Assembly: GCF_049347105.1 (NCBI RefSeq)
Contig: NZ_CP186334.1
Location: 5,456,001 to 5,520,000, forward strand
Reading direction: 5' to 3'
Origin: Gaoshiqia hydrogeniformans
GTDB lineage: Bacteria; Bacteroidota; Bacteroidia; Bacteroidales; Prolixibacteraceae
Length of the DNA stretch: 64,000 bases
Shown here: positions 24,541 through 33,387 of the stretch, one piece after another
Layout of the letters: each line of letters starts with the position of its first letter
Numbering within the stretch: position 1 is the first letter of the stretch
The notes under the pieces: generated by a model
Told to the model about the DNA's origin: nothing
Database searches by the model: none
Seen by the model: the letters and a program-made list of their open reading frames with translations, nothing else
Program-made: the position numbers and the translations under genes

Positions 24541-27248
24541 TAGAAAAGCCAGTCCACCGCCGGGCCGTCTTCATCCTTGGTCATGCCGGCATCGTGAATC
24601 GGGATTTCTTCTGTCCCGTCGATAAAACCGAGAATCAGCGCCCTGCCTTTGCCAAGGATGAGTTCATGCTCACCGGCCTCGTAATGGTAATTGTACACGT
24701 TTACCGGGTACAGTCCGGGAATCAGCATGGCATTGGCAATTTTTATATCGGCCTGACCGCGGTCGTTGGCATTGGCATTAGTTTCAAGCGTCGGCGGTTC
24801 CAAAACCGAATAGCTGTTGGTATTGAAATAGCCCACCAGTATTTTCACTGGTTTATCTGTTCTAAACTTTAGCACTGTCCCGGTTTCCTGCTGTTGTTTG
24901 TCGGAAAGCTGAACGCCGGAAAGGTTTTGCAACTCTTCGGCTACCGCTTCGATAACTGCTTTATTGTCGCTGTAAACCTGTTGTCCCGGTTTCAGCACAT
25001 ACCTTTTTACCGCCGGATTGAGGATGGTAACCTGCGCCGGTTCGAAAACTTTCCGCTGCTGCATTTCGCCGGCATTTCCTTTGTTTTTCAGCATGTTCAG
25101 GTTTCGTTTGAAGTTTTCCAACTCAGCCTGATAGTGTGGCTGCATTTCAACCCAGGTTTTATTGGTCCCGTCAACTCCTGAAATGGGAATGCGGCGCTGG
25201 GCTGTTTGCATACTGTTGGCATACAGGTAAGTATCTTTCGTGAGATTAACCAAGTCGTTAAAATACTCCATGCTTTTTTCGAGATGCAGAACCGCAGCTT
25301 CCAGGTCGGTCACGTCATTCGAATATTTGTAGTTGAGCACCAGCATGGCGGCTTTCACCTTTTCGGCAAAATGATTGGCGAACGCATTGTAGCAGTATAC
25401 GTCATTTTTCAGGCGTTCAAACTCGTCCTTGTTTTTGCCCACTTTGGGCGCGGCTTTATCAATGGCTTCAACAGCCAGCGCGCCATGCATGACCACTTCA
25501 GCAATAATTTGCGGGGGTGTTTCGCCCACATGGGCCTCACCCTTAAATTCTTTGGCGGCATATTCCGGCAACACCTCCTTCACCGGGCCGCTTGATGTCC
25601 AGAAGTTTGAATACACATGATATTTATGCGGATTTACCAATTGTCCCATAAACATACCCAGCAACAGGGTTTGCCGGTTGCCGTCGGAAATGCCGAAGGT
25701 ACGAAGCAATTTCGGTGCAATCTCGCCGGTTTCTTCATAGGCTTTCAGAATGTTTGCCCCCTCATTTCCGCATCCGTAAAAATCGCCCAGTTCCCCAGTC
25801 CAGTATTTGATTTCGTCGTTGCGGTCACGATTTGAATTCCAGGCATAGCGGGCCCAGGCATCGTACCAAATCCGGTCGCGGTCCATTTCCAGCAGGCGTT
25901 CATCGGTATTATCGGCCGTGTAAGGCCAATCCCAGTACGAAGCCTGGGGGTACAAATGCAGGCCATTAGCTCCCTGTATATTGTGCATGGCCTGTACGCT
26001 TTTCTGAATGAAATCGGGCGATCCGTAGCGGAAGGGCTCCAGGTTGGCCAAAATATGCACATTGGAAATATGCACCGATCCCAGGCTGCTGAGCACCGTA
26101 TGGTTGGTTTCCCACGAGTCGCGCGGCTCATAGGTGGTCAGCGATTCGCCGTTGTACTTGAACATGGTGTACAGGTTTTTGTAAATCGGCAAGGCGGCAT
26201 CCATCACTTTACCGGCATCGGTATCGTGGCCGCGCAATACAATGGGGGGTTCATTTTCAATGCCTAAAGCTTTCAGCCCGTCCTGCACGCCGGGAATGAT
26301 GGTCTCGGTAAACCATTCCACATCATCCTCAATCGTATTCATGGCCTCACCCAAGGTAACCAGTAAGCCTACATTCGGATAATTTTCAATGAAAGCGGCA
26401 ATTGACTTGCGGGTATAGTCGGCAATTACCGGGATGATCGGCCGGCTACGGTCCTGGGTTTTCAGGCCGTGATGTTCGGCAAAAGGTTTTGAAACGATGA
26501 TATTGTAAAACATCTGGATAACCCAGATGCCGCGCTTATCGGCTTCTTCGGTCAGGAACGCAAATATTTCTTTGTTCATTTCGAAGGTTTCATCATCCAC
26601 TTCAACGGCATACGGATAATCAGCCAGTTTCACCAGTGAAGCAAAGGGATGACCGTTCCACAGGTAAAGCGCGTTGTAGCGGTTCTCCACCATCATATCC
26701 AAGTATTTAATCCATAACGCTTTATCGTAAAACCAGGGAAAACTTTCCGGTGTATACGGATATTCATACACGTGACGTTCGGGCAAATAAACGGTTTTCT
26801 GCAAGCCAATACAGGTCCCGCGCATCACCATCTCCGGCTGGTCGGTCAGCTTGATGGTTTTGGGCAACTTGCCGTTCTTCTTCAGCTCGTCGGACAAATA
26901 AAGACAGCCGTACAAAAGGCCTGATGTTCCGGTCGCTTTCAACCAGATCGTGTTTCCCTTGCTTTCGATGGTATAAGCTTCTTCGGACAGGGAAATCGCC
27001 TGATCAGCCGGTTCTTTCTCAATCTGCTGAATCATAATTGTCCGATCTTTGGTCTCCTGAATCCCGGAAACGACTTCGACCTGGTATCCGGCATCTGTCA
27101 GCCCGGAAGATAAGCACTCAACCGCATATTTTTCGCGCGGCGTACTTTGCTCGGCCACTATCGTGACAGTTCCTTTTCCGGAACATGCTCCAAAAATGAC
27201 CGAAGTCAACAAGATGTAAAACGTGTTTTTCAATCGTTTAAAATTCAT
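24537..27248 (-). CDS. Large lipoprotein, TIM-barrel glycosidase-like (GH67/GH115-style architecture), unassigned
   Basis: 903 residues with a lipoprotein signal (VIFGAC, Cys22). Residues about 28-130 look like the small alpha/beta domain that precedes the barrel in GH20/GH67/GH115 enzymes (TVTIVAEQSTPREKYAVECL, TSGLLYGCLYLSDEL). A barrel-like region follows (MRGTCIGLQKTVYLP, KYLDMMVENRYNALYLWNGH, GIWVIQMFYNI, VLRGHDTD, LEMDRDRIWYDAWARYAWN). A helical region with DLEAAVLHLEKSMEYFNDLV and a C-terminal beta domain complete it. The pattern suggests an exo-glycosidase, for example an alpha-glucuronidase or galacturonidase, but I cannot place it in a numbered family. Candidate catalytic acids include Glu in LGEAMNT and Asp in RGHDTD. 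It is probably co-transcribed with the mutarotase-like gene upstream. Confidence 0.55.
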   Translation of the reverse strand: MNFKRLKNTFYILLTSVIFGACSGKGTVTIVAEQSTPREKYAVECLSSGLTDAGYQVEVVSGIQETKDRTIMIQQIEKEPADQAISLSEEAYTIESKGNTIWLKATGTSGLLYGCLYLSDELKKNGKLPKTIKLTDQPEMVMRGTCIGLQKTVYLPERHVYEYPYTPESFPWFYDKALWIKYLDMMVENRYNALYLWNGHPFASLVKLADYPYAVEVDDETFEMNKEIFAFLTEEADKRGIWVIQMFYNIIVSKPFAEHHGLKTQDRSRPIIPVIADYTRKSIAAFIENYPNVGLLVTLGEAMNTIEDDVEWFTETIIPGVQDGLKALGIENEPPIVLRGHDTDAGKVMDAALPIYKNLYTMFKYNGESLTTYEPRDSWETNHTVLSSLGSVHISNVHILANLEPFRYGSPDFIQKSVQAMHNIQGANGLHLYPQASYWDWPYTADNTDERLLEMDRDRIWYDAWARYAWNSNRDRNDEIKYWTGELGDFYGCGNEGANILKAYEETGEIAPKLLRTFGISDGNRQTLLLGMFMGQLVNPHKYHVYSNFWTSSGPVKEVLPEYAAKEFKGEAHVGETPPQIIAEVVMHGALAVEAIDKAAPKVGKNKDEFERLKNDVYCYNAFANHFAEKVKAAMLVLNYKYSNDVTDLEAAVLHLEKSMEYFNDLVNLTKDTYLYANSMQTAQRRIPISGVDGTNKTWVEMQPHYQAELENFKRNLNMLKNKGNAGEMQQRKVFEPAQVTILNPAVKRYVLKPGQQVYSDNKAVIEAVAEELQNLSGVQLSDKQQQETGTVLKFRTDKPVKILVGYFNTNSYSVLEPPTLETNANANDRGQADIKIANAMLIPGLYPVNVYNYHYEAGEHELILGKGRALILGFIDGTEEIPIHDAGMTKDEDGPAVDWLFY

Positions 27249-27277
27249 TTTATTTCAGTTATTCGTTTTTATTTGCT

Positions 27278-27312
27278 GGTTCCAGGTTTCAAGTTTCAAG
27301 TTACCGATTACC
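27278..27312. repeat. Heptamer array ggttcca/ggtttca/agtttca/agttacc/gattacc
   Basis: Five clear 7-base words in register; weaker words continue to the stop codon of the next gene at 27355. The array mixes the 'tttca' word of 15704 and the 'ttacc' word of 52122, linking both groups. The rest of the gap 27249-27354 shows nothing else. Confidence 0.85.
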
Positions 27313-27354
27313 GAGACTAAAACTGGTACTTCCTCCCGTCTTCTGACTCACTAC

Positions 27355-28059
27355 TCAAATCTTTTCAAAGAATACCCAGGTTTCACCGGCTTCAGTACCC
27401 TCAATTCCTTCCTGGTACTGACTCATTATTTGATTCCATTCCACCATCCGGGGATTGTCCTCTTCGGTTTTCGGGTTCAGTTCATCCAGGGTTTTATCAG
27501 CCGGAATGGAGATGACCAGCATTAAACGCCTCCCGTTTCGAAAGGCCAAAAGCTGTTGAAAATCTGCGTTGCAGAAGCCTTGGGCCACTTCCGGCCATTC
27601 TTCAAACTGTAGCTCGTGATAAGTCATGTACTCTTGTTGCATCACCGAATCGGCCACCAGATTTGCCGTGAGCAGATAGTTTCGCCAGGGCCGTGTTACT
27701 GCAGAATCGCCGCAATGATTTTCCCGGTCAAATACATACATCGGCGCATCGTATTTTTTCAGTTGCAGGTTGATGCCTGCTTCCCGGATCCGGGCGGTCA
27801 AACCGGTTGTGTCCTGACTATCACCAAAAAGTACCAGGTGATTTTTCCACTGATAGATCTCAAGCGGCATCTGCCCCAGTTGGTGCCATAAAGAATCTTT
27901 CTGCCCCTCTTCATCCAAAATCAACTCAATCGCCACGCGGTCAACCGGAATCCCGGCCATTGTACCCGCCGCTTGCTTTGCGCCTTTGGGCTGACAAGCA
28001 ATCAGCAAGGCCAGCAGTGCAGGCAGTAACAAAAATTTATAAGTGATCGTTTGCTTCAT
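27355..28059 (-). CDS. RhaM-like (L-rhamnose/L-fucose mutarotase-type) lipoprotein with two ferredoxin-like halves
   Basis: 234 residues with lipoprotein signal ALLIAC (Cys22). Residues about 125-234 resemble the PF05336 mutarotase family: a 'YMTYHELQFEEWPEV' stretch, FQQLLAFRNGRRLMLVISIP and a final EWNQIMSQYQEG...WVFFEKI. Residues about 38-120 have the same alpha/beta rhythm (RVAIELILDEEG, YQWKNHLVLFGD, REAGINLQLKKYD), so the protein may be an internal duplication. Known RhaM proteins are single-domain cytoplasmic dimers of about 105 residues that interconvert anomers of L-rhamnose or L-fucose. Export as a lipoprotein suggests action on sugar as it is released by neighbouring exo-enzymes. 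The start codon abuts a heptamer array. Confidence 0.65.
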   Translation of the reverse strand: MKQTITYKFLLLPALLALLIACQPKGAKQAAGTMAGIPVDRVAIELILDEEGQKDSLWHQLGQMPLEIYQWKNHLVLFGDSQDTTGLTARIREAGINLQLKKYDAPMYVFDRENHCGDSAVTRPWRNYLLTANLVADSVMQQEYMTYHELQFEEWPEVAQGFCNADFQQLLAFRNGRRLMLVISIPADKTLDELNPKTEEDNPRMVEWNQIMSQYQEGIEGTEAGETWVFFEKI

Positions 28060-28060
28060 G

Positions 28061-28130
28061 CAGTTATCAGTTATCAGTTATCAGTTATCAGTTTCGAGTA
28101 CGACTACTCAATACTCGTTACTCATTACTC
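28061..28130. repeat. Heptamer array cagttat x4 followed by nntactc words
   Basis: Ten 7-base words in strict register: cagttat four times, cagtttc, gagtacg, actactc, aatactc, gttactc, attactc. It occupies nearly all of the 75-bp gap between two - strand genes. Read on the - strand it ends one base before the ATG of the mutarotase-like gene, so it replaces any normal ribosome binding site. Confidence 0.95.
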
Positions 28131-28134
28131 AAGT

Positions 28135-30291
28135 CTAATGAAAAACGTCTCTTTCCTTAAAACCTTCCGGATGAATGCTGATTCTTTCCGGTTCGTTTTT
28201 CGGGACAATATCTTTGTATTCGGGCTGAATTCCGGCAAAATCAATGATCCTCAGCGCCTCCTCCGACCATTCATCTTCGCGAAACGAATAGGTTTCGTCG
28301 ATAATATTGTTGGTGCCATTATCCATCAGCAGGTTGTTTTTCACGTAGTTTTCGCGGGCCACGATGTCGTGACAGCGTTTGGTCCACAAGTGCAGCCACA
28401 TCCATTTATAACTGGCATTGCCAACCACATTGCGTGTAATGGTCAGGTAGGCCGAACCATCATCGGGATAGATGCAGCGGGGCCCGTTAAACACATAATT
28501 GCCCTCAACCACCGTTCCCGGCTGCTCACCCAGCAGATAAATGATGCCGCCGTCATCCAGCACCTGGTGCGTATCGCCTGCTTTGTTAAAACTGATGCTG
28601 TTGTTTTTGGCAACTGTTGAAGCCGGAATCCCGGCATTCCCCCACCACCAGCCACAGGTAATCGCGCCGTAAGGTGTTCCTGCAATATCGTTATGCTCGA
28701 TGCGGGTGCCGGCCACAAAAAAGGAAGTGATGGCTTCCACCTGCCGGAAGTCGAGGCTTACATTCCGAATGTAGTTGTTCGCCACCAGGATGTTTTCACA
28801 AAGACCTTCAACCCCGGCCCTGTAACGTTGCAGACGGCTGTTATCCGGCACCTGATCAGATCGGTCATTAGATATAACTGCTTCAACCTGACTGTTTTTG
28901 GTTCCGCTAAGAAAATTAACTCCCTTCGCGGCACTCAGCGCCTGTTGAGGTTTGGGCGCCACTGCCAGGTTCGTTTCATTTTCAAGCGGTTTAATTTTTC
29001 CCTCACTAACCTGATAATGCTGGGGAAAACCAACACTTACCGCATTTCCCAGTAAATCGTTAAAATAATTTCCTTCAACCCGGCTATTTTTTACATCATT
29101 GACCAAATTGATCGCTACAGCGGAGCTGATCCCCTCGAAGCAATTGCGCACAAATTCAATATTTTCGGCATTTTCAACCTGGATGGCGCCCCTTGGCACA
29201 TCGGTACTGTTGTACTCGGATGGGTGCCAGTTGCCGCCGGGAATGTATTTCACTGCCAGACCCAAACTTTGAATACCGGCAAAGCCGTACGAACCGGCAA
29301 CCTCCATCAGTTGCCAATGATCGTGCGAAAAAGTGATCCCTTCAAAACGAATGTTTTTCACCCGTTCTGCATTCGACTTACCTTTGATATGGACCAACCC
29401 TCCGGACGTGGGAGCAATGACGGTTGCTGCGGTCATATCTTCACCGTTGCTGTAATAATAAAGAGTGTGATTTTTCCGGTCGAAATAGAATTCACCCGGT
29501 GAATCGAGCAGTTCCAACGCATTCCGGATGAGGAAGCTTTTGTTGTAGTTGATTTTCCCGGCCCAGGCCATACTGGTAGCGATAGCGCCGTAAGGTTGCT
29601 GCAATTTAACGACGGTTGTATCGCCAAACTGCTCAATTTCACGGGCACAAAGTATTTTTTCGGTCCACACGTTAAATTGAACCAACTCTACATCTTCCGG
29701 ATTTTTGTAGAGTTGAATTTCTTTCGAAGCAAATTTTATCCCGTCGATGGCTGTTCCTGAGCCGAATGCCCAAGGCTCGTTCCCTTCAATTACAAATTTT
29801 CCCCAATCGCCCATACCATTCACCGGCTCATCTGTTCCGGCCATGCGCATACGTTTGCCATCGACAAACAAGGTCCGCAACTTGCTGTCGCGGTTGAGCG
29901 ACGCTTTGTAAATACGGCCTTCCACCTGTTGCCAATCGGTAACCGGCACACCTCCGCTGATGACCACCCTGGCCTTATTTGACGCCTTTATGATGGTAGG
30001 CGATTCGCTGGTTCCCGAATCTTCCGGTCCCAACACCAGCGGTTCTTTCAGAAAATACTCTCCTTCGGACAAAATAATTTGAATTCCGTTTTTTACCGAA
30101 GCAGCATTCCCGTTTCGCAGTTCGCGGGCTTTCAACAAGGCTGCCTGAACGGTTTTCATCGGTTTGCTTTGCGATCCGGGATTGGCATCATTTCCTGAGG
30201 GCGACACCCAAATACCGATGGCCGACGACGACCAGGCTGTTAGTACAACCAGAGCCATTGACAGTATTGTTTTGAATCGTTTTCGTTTCAT
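28135..30291 (-). CDS. Right-handed parallel beta-helix glycosidase (GH141-like)
   Basis: 718 residues with a Sec signal (MKRKRFKTILSMALVVLTAWSSSA). The mature N-terminus IWVSPSGNDANPGSQSKP with KTVQAALLKARELR is the standard entry to a beta-helix fold. Many short turns follow with N-x-F/Y-x-D/G repeats (IRFEGITFSHDHWQLMEVAG, IEFVRNCFEGISSAVAI, SRVEGNYFNDLLGNAV, NILVANNYIRNV, VEGNYVFNGP). An inserted beta-domain at about 140-300 (SKLRTLFVDGKRMRMAGTDE) is typical of GH141-like and related enzymes. In RG-II degradation a GH141 alpha-L-fucosidase has this architecture, so that is my leading suggestion, but other beta-helix families cannot be excluded. The gap to the upstream GH2 is 4 bp. Confidence 0.68.
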   Translation of the reverse strand: MKRKRFKTILSMALVVLTAWSSSAIGIWVSPSGNDANPGSQSKPMKTVQAALLKARELRNGNAASVKNGIQIILSEGEYFLKEPLVLGPEDSGTSESPTIIKASNKARVVISGGVPVTDWQQVEGRIYKASLNRDSKLRTLFVDGKRMRMAGTDEPVNGMGDWGKFVIEGNEPWAFGSGTAIDGIKFASKEIQLYKNPEDVELVQFNVWTEKILCAREIEQFGDTTVVKLQQPYGAIATSMAWAGKINYNKSFLIRNALELLDSPGEFYFDRKNHTLYYYSNGEDMTAATVIAPTSGGLVHIKGKSNAERVKNIRFEGITFSHDHWQLMEVAGSYGFAGIQSLGLAVKYIPGGNWHPSEYNSTDVPRGAIQVENAENIEFVRNCFEGISSAVAINLVNDVKNSRVEGNYFNDLLGNAVSVGFPQHYQVSEGKIKPLENETNLAVAPKPQQALSAAKGVNFLSGTKNSQVEAVISNDRSDQVPDNSRLQRYRAGVEGLCENILVANNYIRNVSLDFRQVEAITSFFVAGTRIEHNDIAGTPYGAITCGWWWGNAGIPASTVAKNNSISFNKAGDTHQVLDDGGIIYLLGEQPGTVVEGNYVFNGPRCIYPDDGSAYLTITRNVVGNASYKWMWLHLWTKRCHDIVARENYVKNNLLMDNGTNNIIDETYSFREDEWSEEALRIIDFAGIQPEYKDIVPKNEPERISIHPEGFKERDVFH

Positions 30292-30295
30292 CTTG

Positions 30296-33118
30296 TTATT
30301 CGGAAAAGTTAAAATACAGCGTCATTTGCTTACTACGGGAACGCCAGTTATCGTATGGTCCATAGTCGAAAAACATGTTTTTCTTACCGCTCGGGCCCAT
30401 GTCCCAGGGATCGTTCGACTTGGTCCCGATCGGCGGAATCGCCTGCATAAAAGAGATGTCGCCGGCCGGAAATGCCGGCGCCGTGCGTTCAAATACTTTC
30501 TCAGGCTGGGCCGGCGTGTAGAGGCGTAAAAACACATCTTCGTCTGAGGTAGCCACGGTAAAGCTTTGTTCTTTCGACTCAATCCGGGCCCAGTACAAAT
30601 TGGCGTGATATCCTTTAAACTCGGGATAAACCACCGGGGCAACTCCTGTAACGGTATTGTTGTAATCTTTTTGATGCAGGCCCAGTTCAACTCCCTGCAT
30701 CCGGTTTTTCCACACCCGGTAAGGGCCGCGTCCCAACCATTTCACACCGGTCACCAATTCTTCGGGATATGAAAAGTTGACGCCCATATAATCGAAATCC
30801 CGGTCGTAGAACTCCGGCACATAATACAAGTGTAACCGGGCCCAGCCATTCGGGTAAAATGTCCAGACAAATTCCTTCATCCGGGTCGAATCCGATTTTT
30901 CCGTTTTGAAAGAACAGATCAACATCAGGCTATCGCCGTAATTTTTCATCTCAAGGCTTTTGAAAGCAGTCAGCCCGGCGCTGATTTCAGGCCCGTTTCT
31001 GAAAGGAATTTCACCTTTTTCGTTCACCACCTTTTTCAGCACCCCATCCGTTTTACCAATTGAATACTCAACCGTTCCGGCTTTAATACGATATACAAGA
31101 CCGGTTTCCGTGAAGGACACCGCGCTGTTACCGTTTGATTTAGCCAATAGCTGAGCAACCAGGTCGGCCGGAAGTTTGATGGCCCGGCTCCAGGTGTATA
31201 GTTCGTTCCCAAAGCGATCGGCAGCCGTAAAATAAAGGGCATCGTAGCTTGCCCAGTCGGCAGGAAGCTCCAGTTGAAGCGTTCCTTTCTGTCCCGGGGC
31301 AATGTCGGGAGCCAGGGCCGTTCCGCTTACTGTTTTCACTTGTGCCGATGAGCCGGGCAGGGGAAACTTAGTCAGCTTCCAGCTAAAGCGGCATTGGTTC
31401 AAATTCGTATAGAAATAGCGGTTTTCGAGATTAATCTTACCCCCGAAATCAGCCGTGATATCGCTGTCGTCGGGGCGTACCGGCGACCAAATTTCTTTAA
31501 TGGCAAAAAAGCTGCCTTCCTTTTCGTGATGCGGCCCCAGGATACCATCCGGAGCCGACGAACCGTAGGTATCAATGGCTCCGTTCTGATCGGTACGTAC
31601 CACGCCTTCGTCGGCAAACACCCACAGAAAACCGCCGGCAGCGCGCGATTTGTTCCACATCAGTTCCCAGTAGTCCCACAGGCCGGCGCCATGACCGCCA
31701 TCGTACATACCGTGCAAAAACTCAGTAGGCATCGTGATCAGATGACCGTTCCAATAACTCCCGGCTCCATAATCGTAAGCCCGGTAATGCTGCGTGGCAA
31801 AACCGTTAAACTCGTTCCAGGGATGAATTACCCGGCGGTTTTGAATGTCGTATTGAGCAAACAGCGGATCCAGGTCGAAATTGTGTCCGCCCTCGTTACC
31901 GTTGCTCCAAAACACAACAGAAGGATGATTTACATCGCGGATTACCATTTCTTTCACCAGCTTACTGCCTACCCTGGTATCATAGGCATCGTGCCAGCCG
32001 GCCAGTTCGTTCATGACAAACAAACCCAGTGAATCACATACTTCGAGGAAGTGCTTGTCAGGCGGATAGTGTGACATACGCACGGCATTCATATTCATTT
32101 CCTTCATCAGTCTCACATCCTCAATGCTGAATGCCTTACAAGAGGCACGGCCGGTTTCGGGCCGGAAAGTGTGGCGGTTAACGCCTTTGAACTTTATTTT
32201 TACGCCGTTCACATAAACGCCATCGCGATCGCGTACCTCAACCGTCCGGAAACCAATGCGTTCGGTAACTTGATGAATCTCTTTACCTTTTGAAATCAGG
32301 CTGAACGTAACCTGGTACAAATTCGGGCCTTCCGGGTTCCAGCTTTTCACCCCCGAAATATTGGATTGAAGACGAATCACGGTACTCCCCTTCTCAACCT
32401 CAGTCGAAAATTCACGTCCTACCAAATTCCCGTTCAGATCAAAAACTTGTGCTTTTAAAATTTCGGCGCCTGCCGGTTTTTGAATAAAGACTTCGGCTGT
32501 CAGCGAACCGTCGGCTTTGGCGTCAATCGCTACCCGCTCAATATTTTGCTGCGGTTTCACTTCGAGGTATACCGGGCGAAAGATTCCGCCAAAGATCCAG
32601 AAATCGGCGTAACGCTCAGCCCGGTTGACCGACTCATTGGCCGAATGTTTGGCAACTGTTACTTCGAGCAGGTTGGTACTTCCGTATTTCAGCAGGCGGC
32701 TGATATCGTACTTAAACCGGTAAAACGATCCCTGGTGTATGGGACCGGCCAGCTTGCCATTAATTTTCACTTCGGTATCGGTCATGGAGCCTTCAAATAC
32801 AATATTTACCACCCGGCCTTTCCAGTGGGCAGGCGTTTCAAAATCAAAGCGGTACCGTCCGGTTTCCTTTCCCCGCTCTTCGTCTTTGGCATGACCGTAA
32901 TTGTAAGTTCCAAATCCCTGCAATTCCCAGTTCGAAGGAACAGGAATGCTTGTCCATTTGCCCGAATTTTGCCCGTCGGTGCAAAAAAACTGCCAGTCAA
33001 CGGTCTGATCCGCTCCTGTACCCGAAAGGTATTTGATCTCCGTTTGCTGCGCCGGGACAGTTATTCCCGGGACCAGCATAAAAGCGCCACAAATAAGTTT
33101 TATCAAAGTTTGATTCAT
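30296..33118 (-). CDS. GH2 glycosidase (beta-galactosidase-type, large)
   Basis: 940 residues with a Sec signal (KLICGAFMLVPGITVPAQ). Domain order follows five-domain GH2 enzymes: jelly roll (WTSIPVPSNWELQGFGTYNY), Ig-like domains, TIM barrel (GVNRHTFRPETGRA, MNMNAVRMSHYPPDKHF), and a C-terminal beta-sandwich of the Bgal_small type (WLGRGPYRVWKNRMQGVELG). Acid/base is Glu409 (WSNGNEGG) and nucleophile Glu466 (MPTEFLHG). GH2 sugars vary (beta-D-Gal, beta-D-GlcA, alpha-L-Arap), so substrate is open. It heads the run 33118 to 28135 and probably beyond. Two LacI-type operators lie 97 and 241 bp upstream of its ATG, so it is likely under the locus LacI regulator. Confidence 0.9.
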   Translation of the reverse strand: MNQTLIKLICGAFMLVPGITVPAQQTEIKYLSGTGADQTVDWQFFCTDGQNSGKWTSIPVPSNWELQGFGTYNYGHAKDEERGKETGRYRFDFETPAHWKGRVVNIVFEGSMTDTEVKINGKLAGPIHQGSFYRFKYDISRLLKYGSTNLLEVTVAKHSANESVNRAERYADFWIFGGIFRPVYLEVKPQQNIERVAIDAKADGSLTAEVFIQKPAGAEILKAQVFDLNGNLVGREFSTEVEKGSTVIRLQSNISGVKSWNPEGPNLYQVTFSLISKGKEIHQVTERIGFRTVEVRDRDGVYVNGVKIKFKGVNRHTFRPETGRASCKAFSIEDVRLMKEMNMNAVRMSHYPPDKHFLEVCDSLGLFVMNELAGWHDAYDTRVGSKLVKEMVIRDVNHPSVVFWSNGNEGGHNFDLDPLFAQYDIQNRRVIHPWNEFNGFATQHYRAYDYGAGSYWNGHLITMPTEFLHGMYDGGHGAGLWDYWELMWNKSRAAGGFLWVFADEGVVRTDQNGAIDTYGSSAPDGILGPHHEKEGSFFAIKEIWSPVRPDDSDITADFGGKINLENRYFYTNLNQCRFSWKLTKFPLPGSSAQVKTVSGTALAPDIAPGQKGTLQLELPADWASYDALYFTAADRFGNELYTWSRAIKLPADLVAQLLAKSNGNSAVSFTETGLVYRIKAGTVEYSIGKTDGVLKKVVNEKGEIPFRNGPEISAGLTAFKSLEMKNYGDSLMLICSFKTEKSDSTRMKEFVWTFYPNGWARLHLYYVPEFYDRDFDYMGVNFSYPEELVTGVKWLGRGPYRVWKNRMQGVELGLHQKDYNNTVTGVAPVVYPEFKGYHANLYWARIESKEQSFTVATSDEDVFLRLYTPAQPEKVFERTAPAFPAGDISFMQAIPPIGTKSNDPWDMGPSGKKNMFFDYGPYDNWRSRSKQMTLYFNFSE

Positions 33119-33214
33119 CAGAATTCATTTTAAGTAACCGGGTAATCTTGCCGGTGCAGGAAATCCGACCCGATTTGAACCTGCACAGGTATTTTCTTCA
33201 AAAATGCAAAAAAT

Positions 33215-33228
33215 TGTAAACGTTTTCA
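33215..33228. promoter_or_regulatory. LacI-type operator TGTAAACGTTTTCA
   Basis: A near-perfect 14-bp palindrome of the LacI/CcpA class centred on CG. It is 97 bp upstream of the GH2 ATG and matches the sites beside the lacI gene. Together with the 33359 site (centres 144 bp apart) it could support looping. Confidence 0.78.
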
Positions 33229-33358
33229 ATAATTTGATTCATATTAATTAAAAAACTGCCTTTTTCACATGATTCAAGAACAAAATTTTTGTCCGATTTT
33301 ATGATTTATTATTTGGTTTATATCCTTTTACGTAAATTTGGAATTAATTCCAATAAAA

Positions 33359-33372
33359 CGAAAACGTTTACA
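33359..33372. promoter_or_regulatory. LacI-type operator CGAAAACGTTTACA
   Basis: It matches the 59563 site at 13 of 14 positions. It lies 16 bp beyond the end of the MFS gene, in the upstream part of the GH2 promoter region. Confidence 0.7.
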
Positions 33373-33387
33373 TCTATCCGGAACAAT

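Larger units (their letters stand above)
33119..33387. promoter_or_regulatory. Promoter region of the GH2-led operon
   Basis: 269 bp between the GH2 start and the end of the MFS gene. It is strongly A/T-rich and holds two LacI-type operators annotated separately. I found no strict TAnnTTTG box on the - strand, so the start site is not placed. A short imperfect palindrome (33380-33397) overlaps the end of the MFS gene. Confidence 0.6.
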
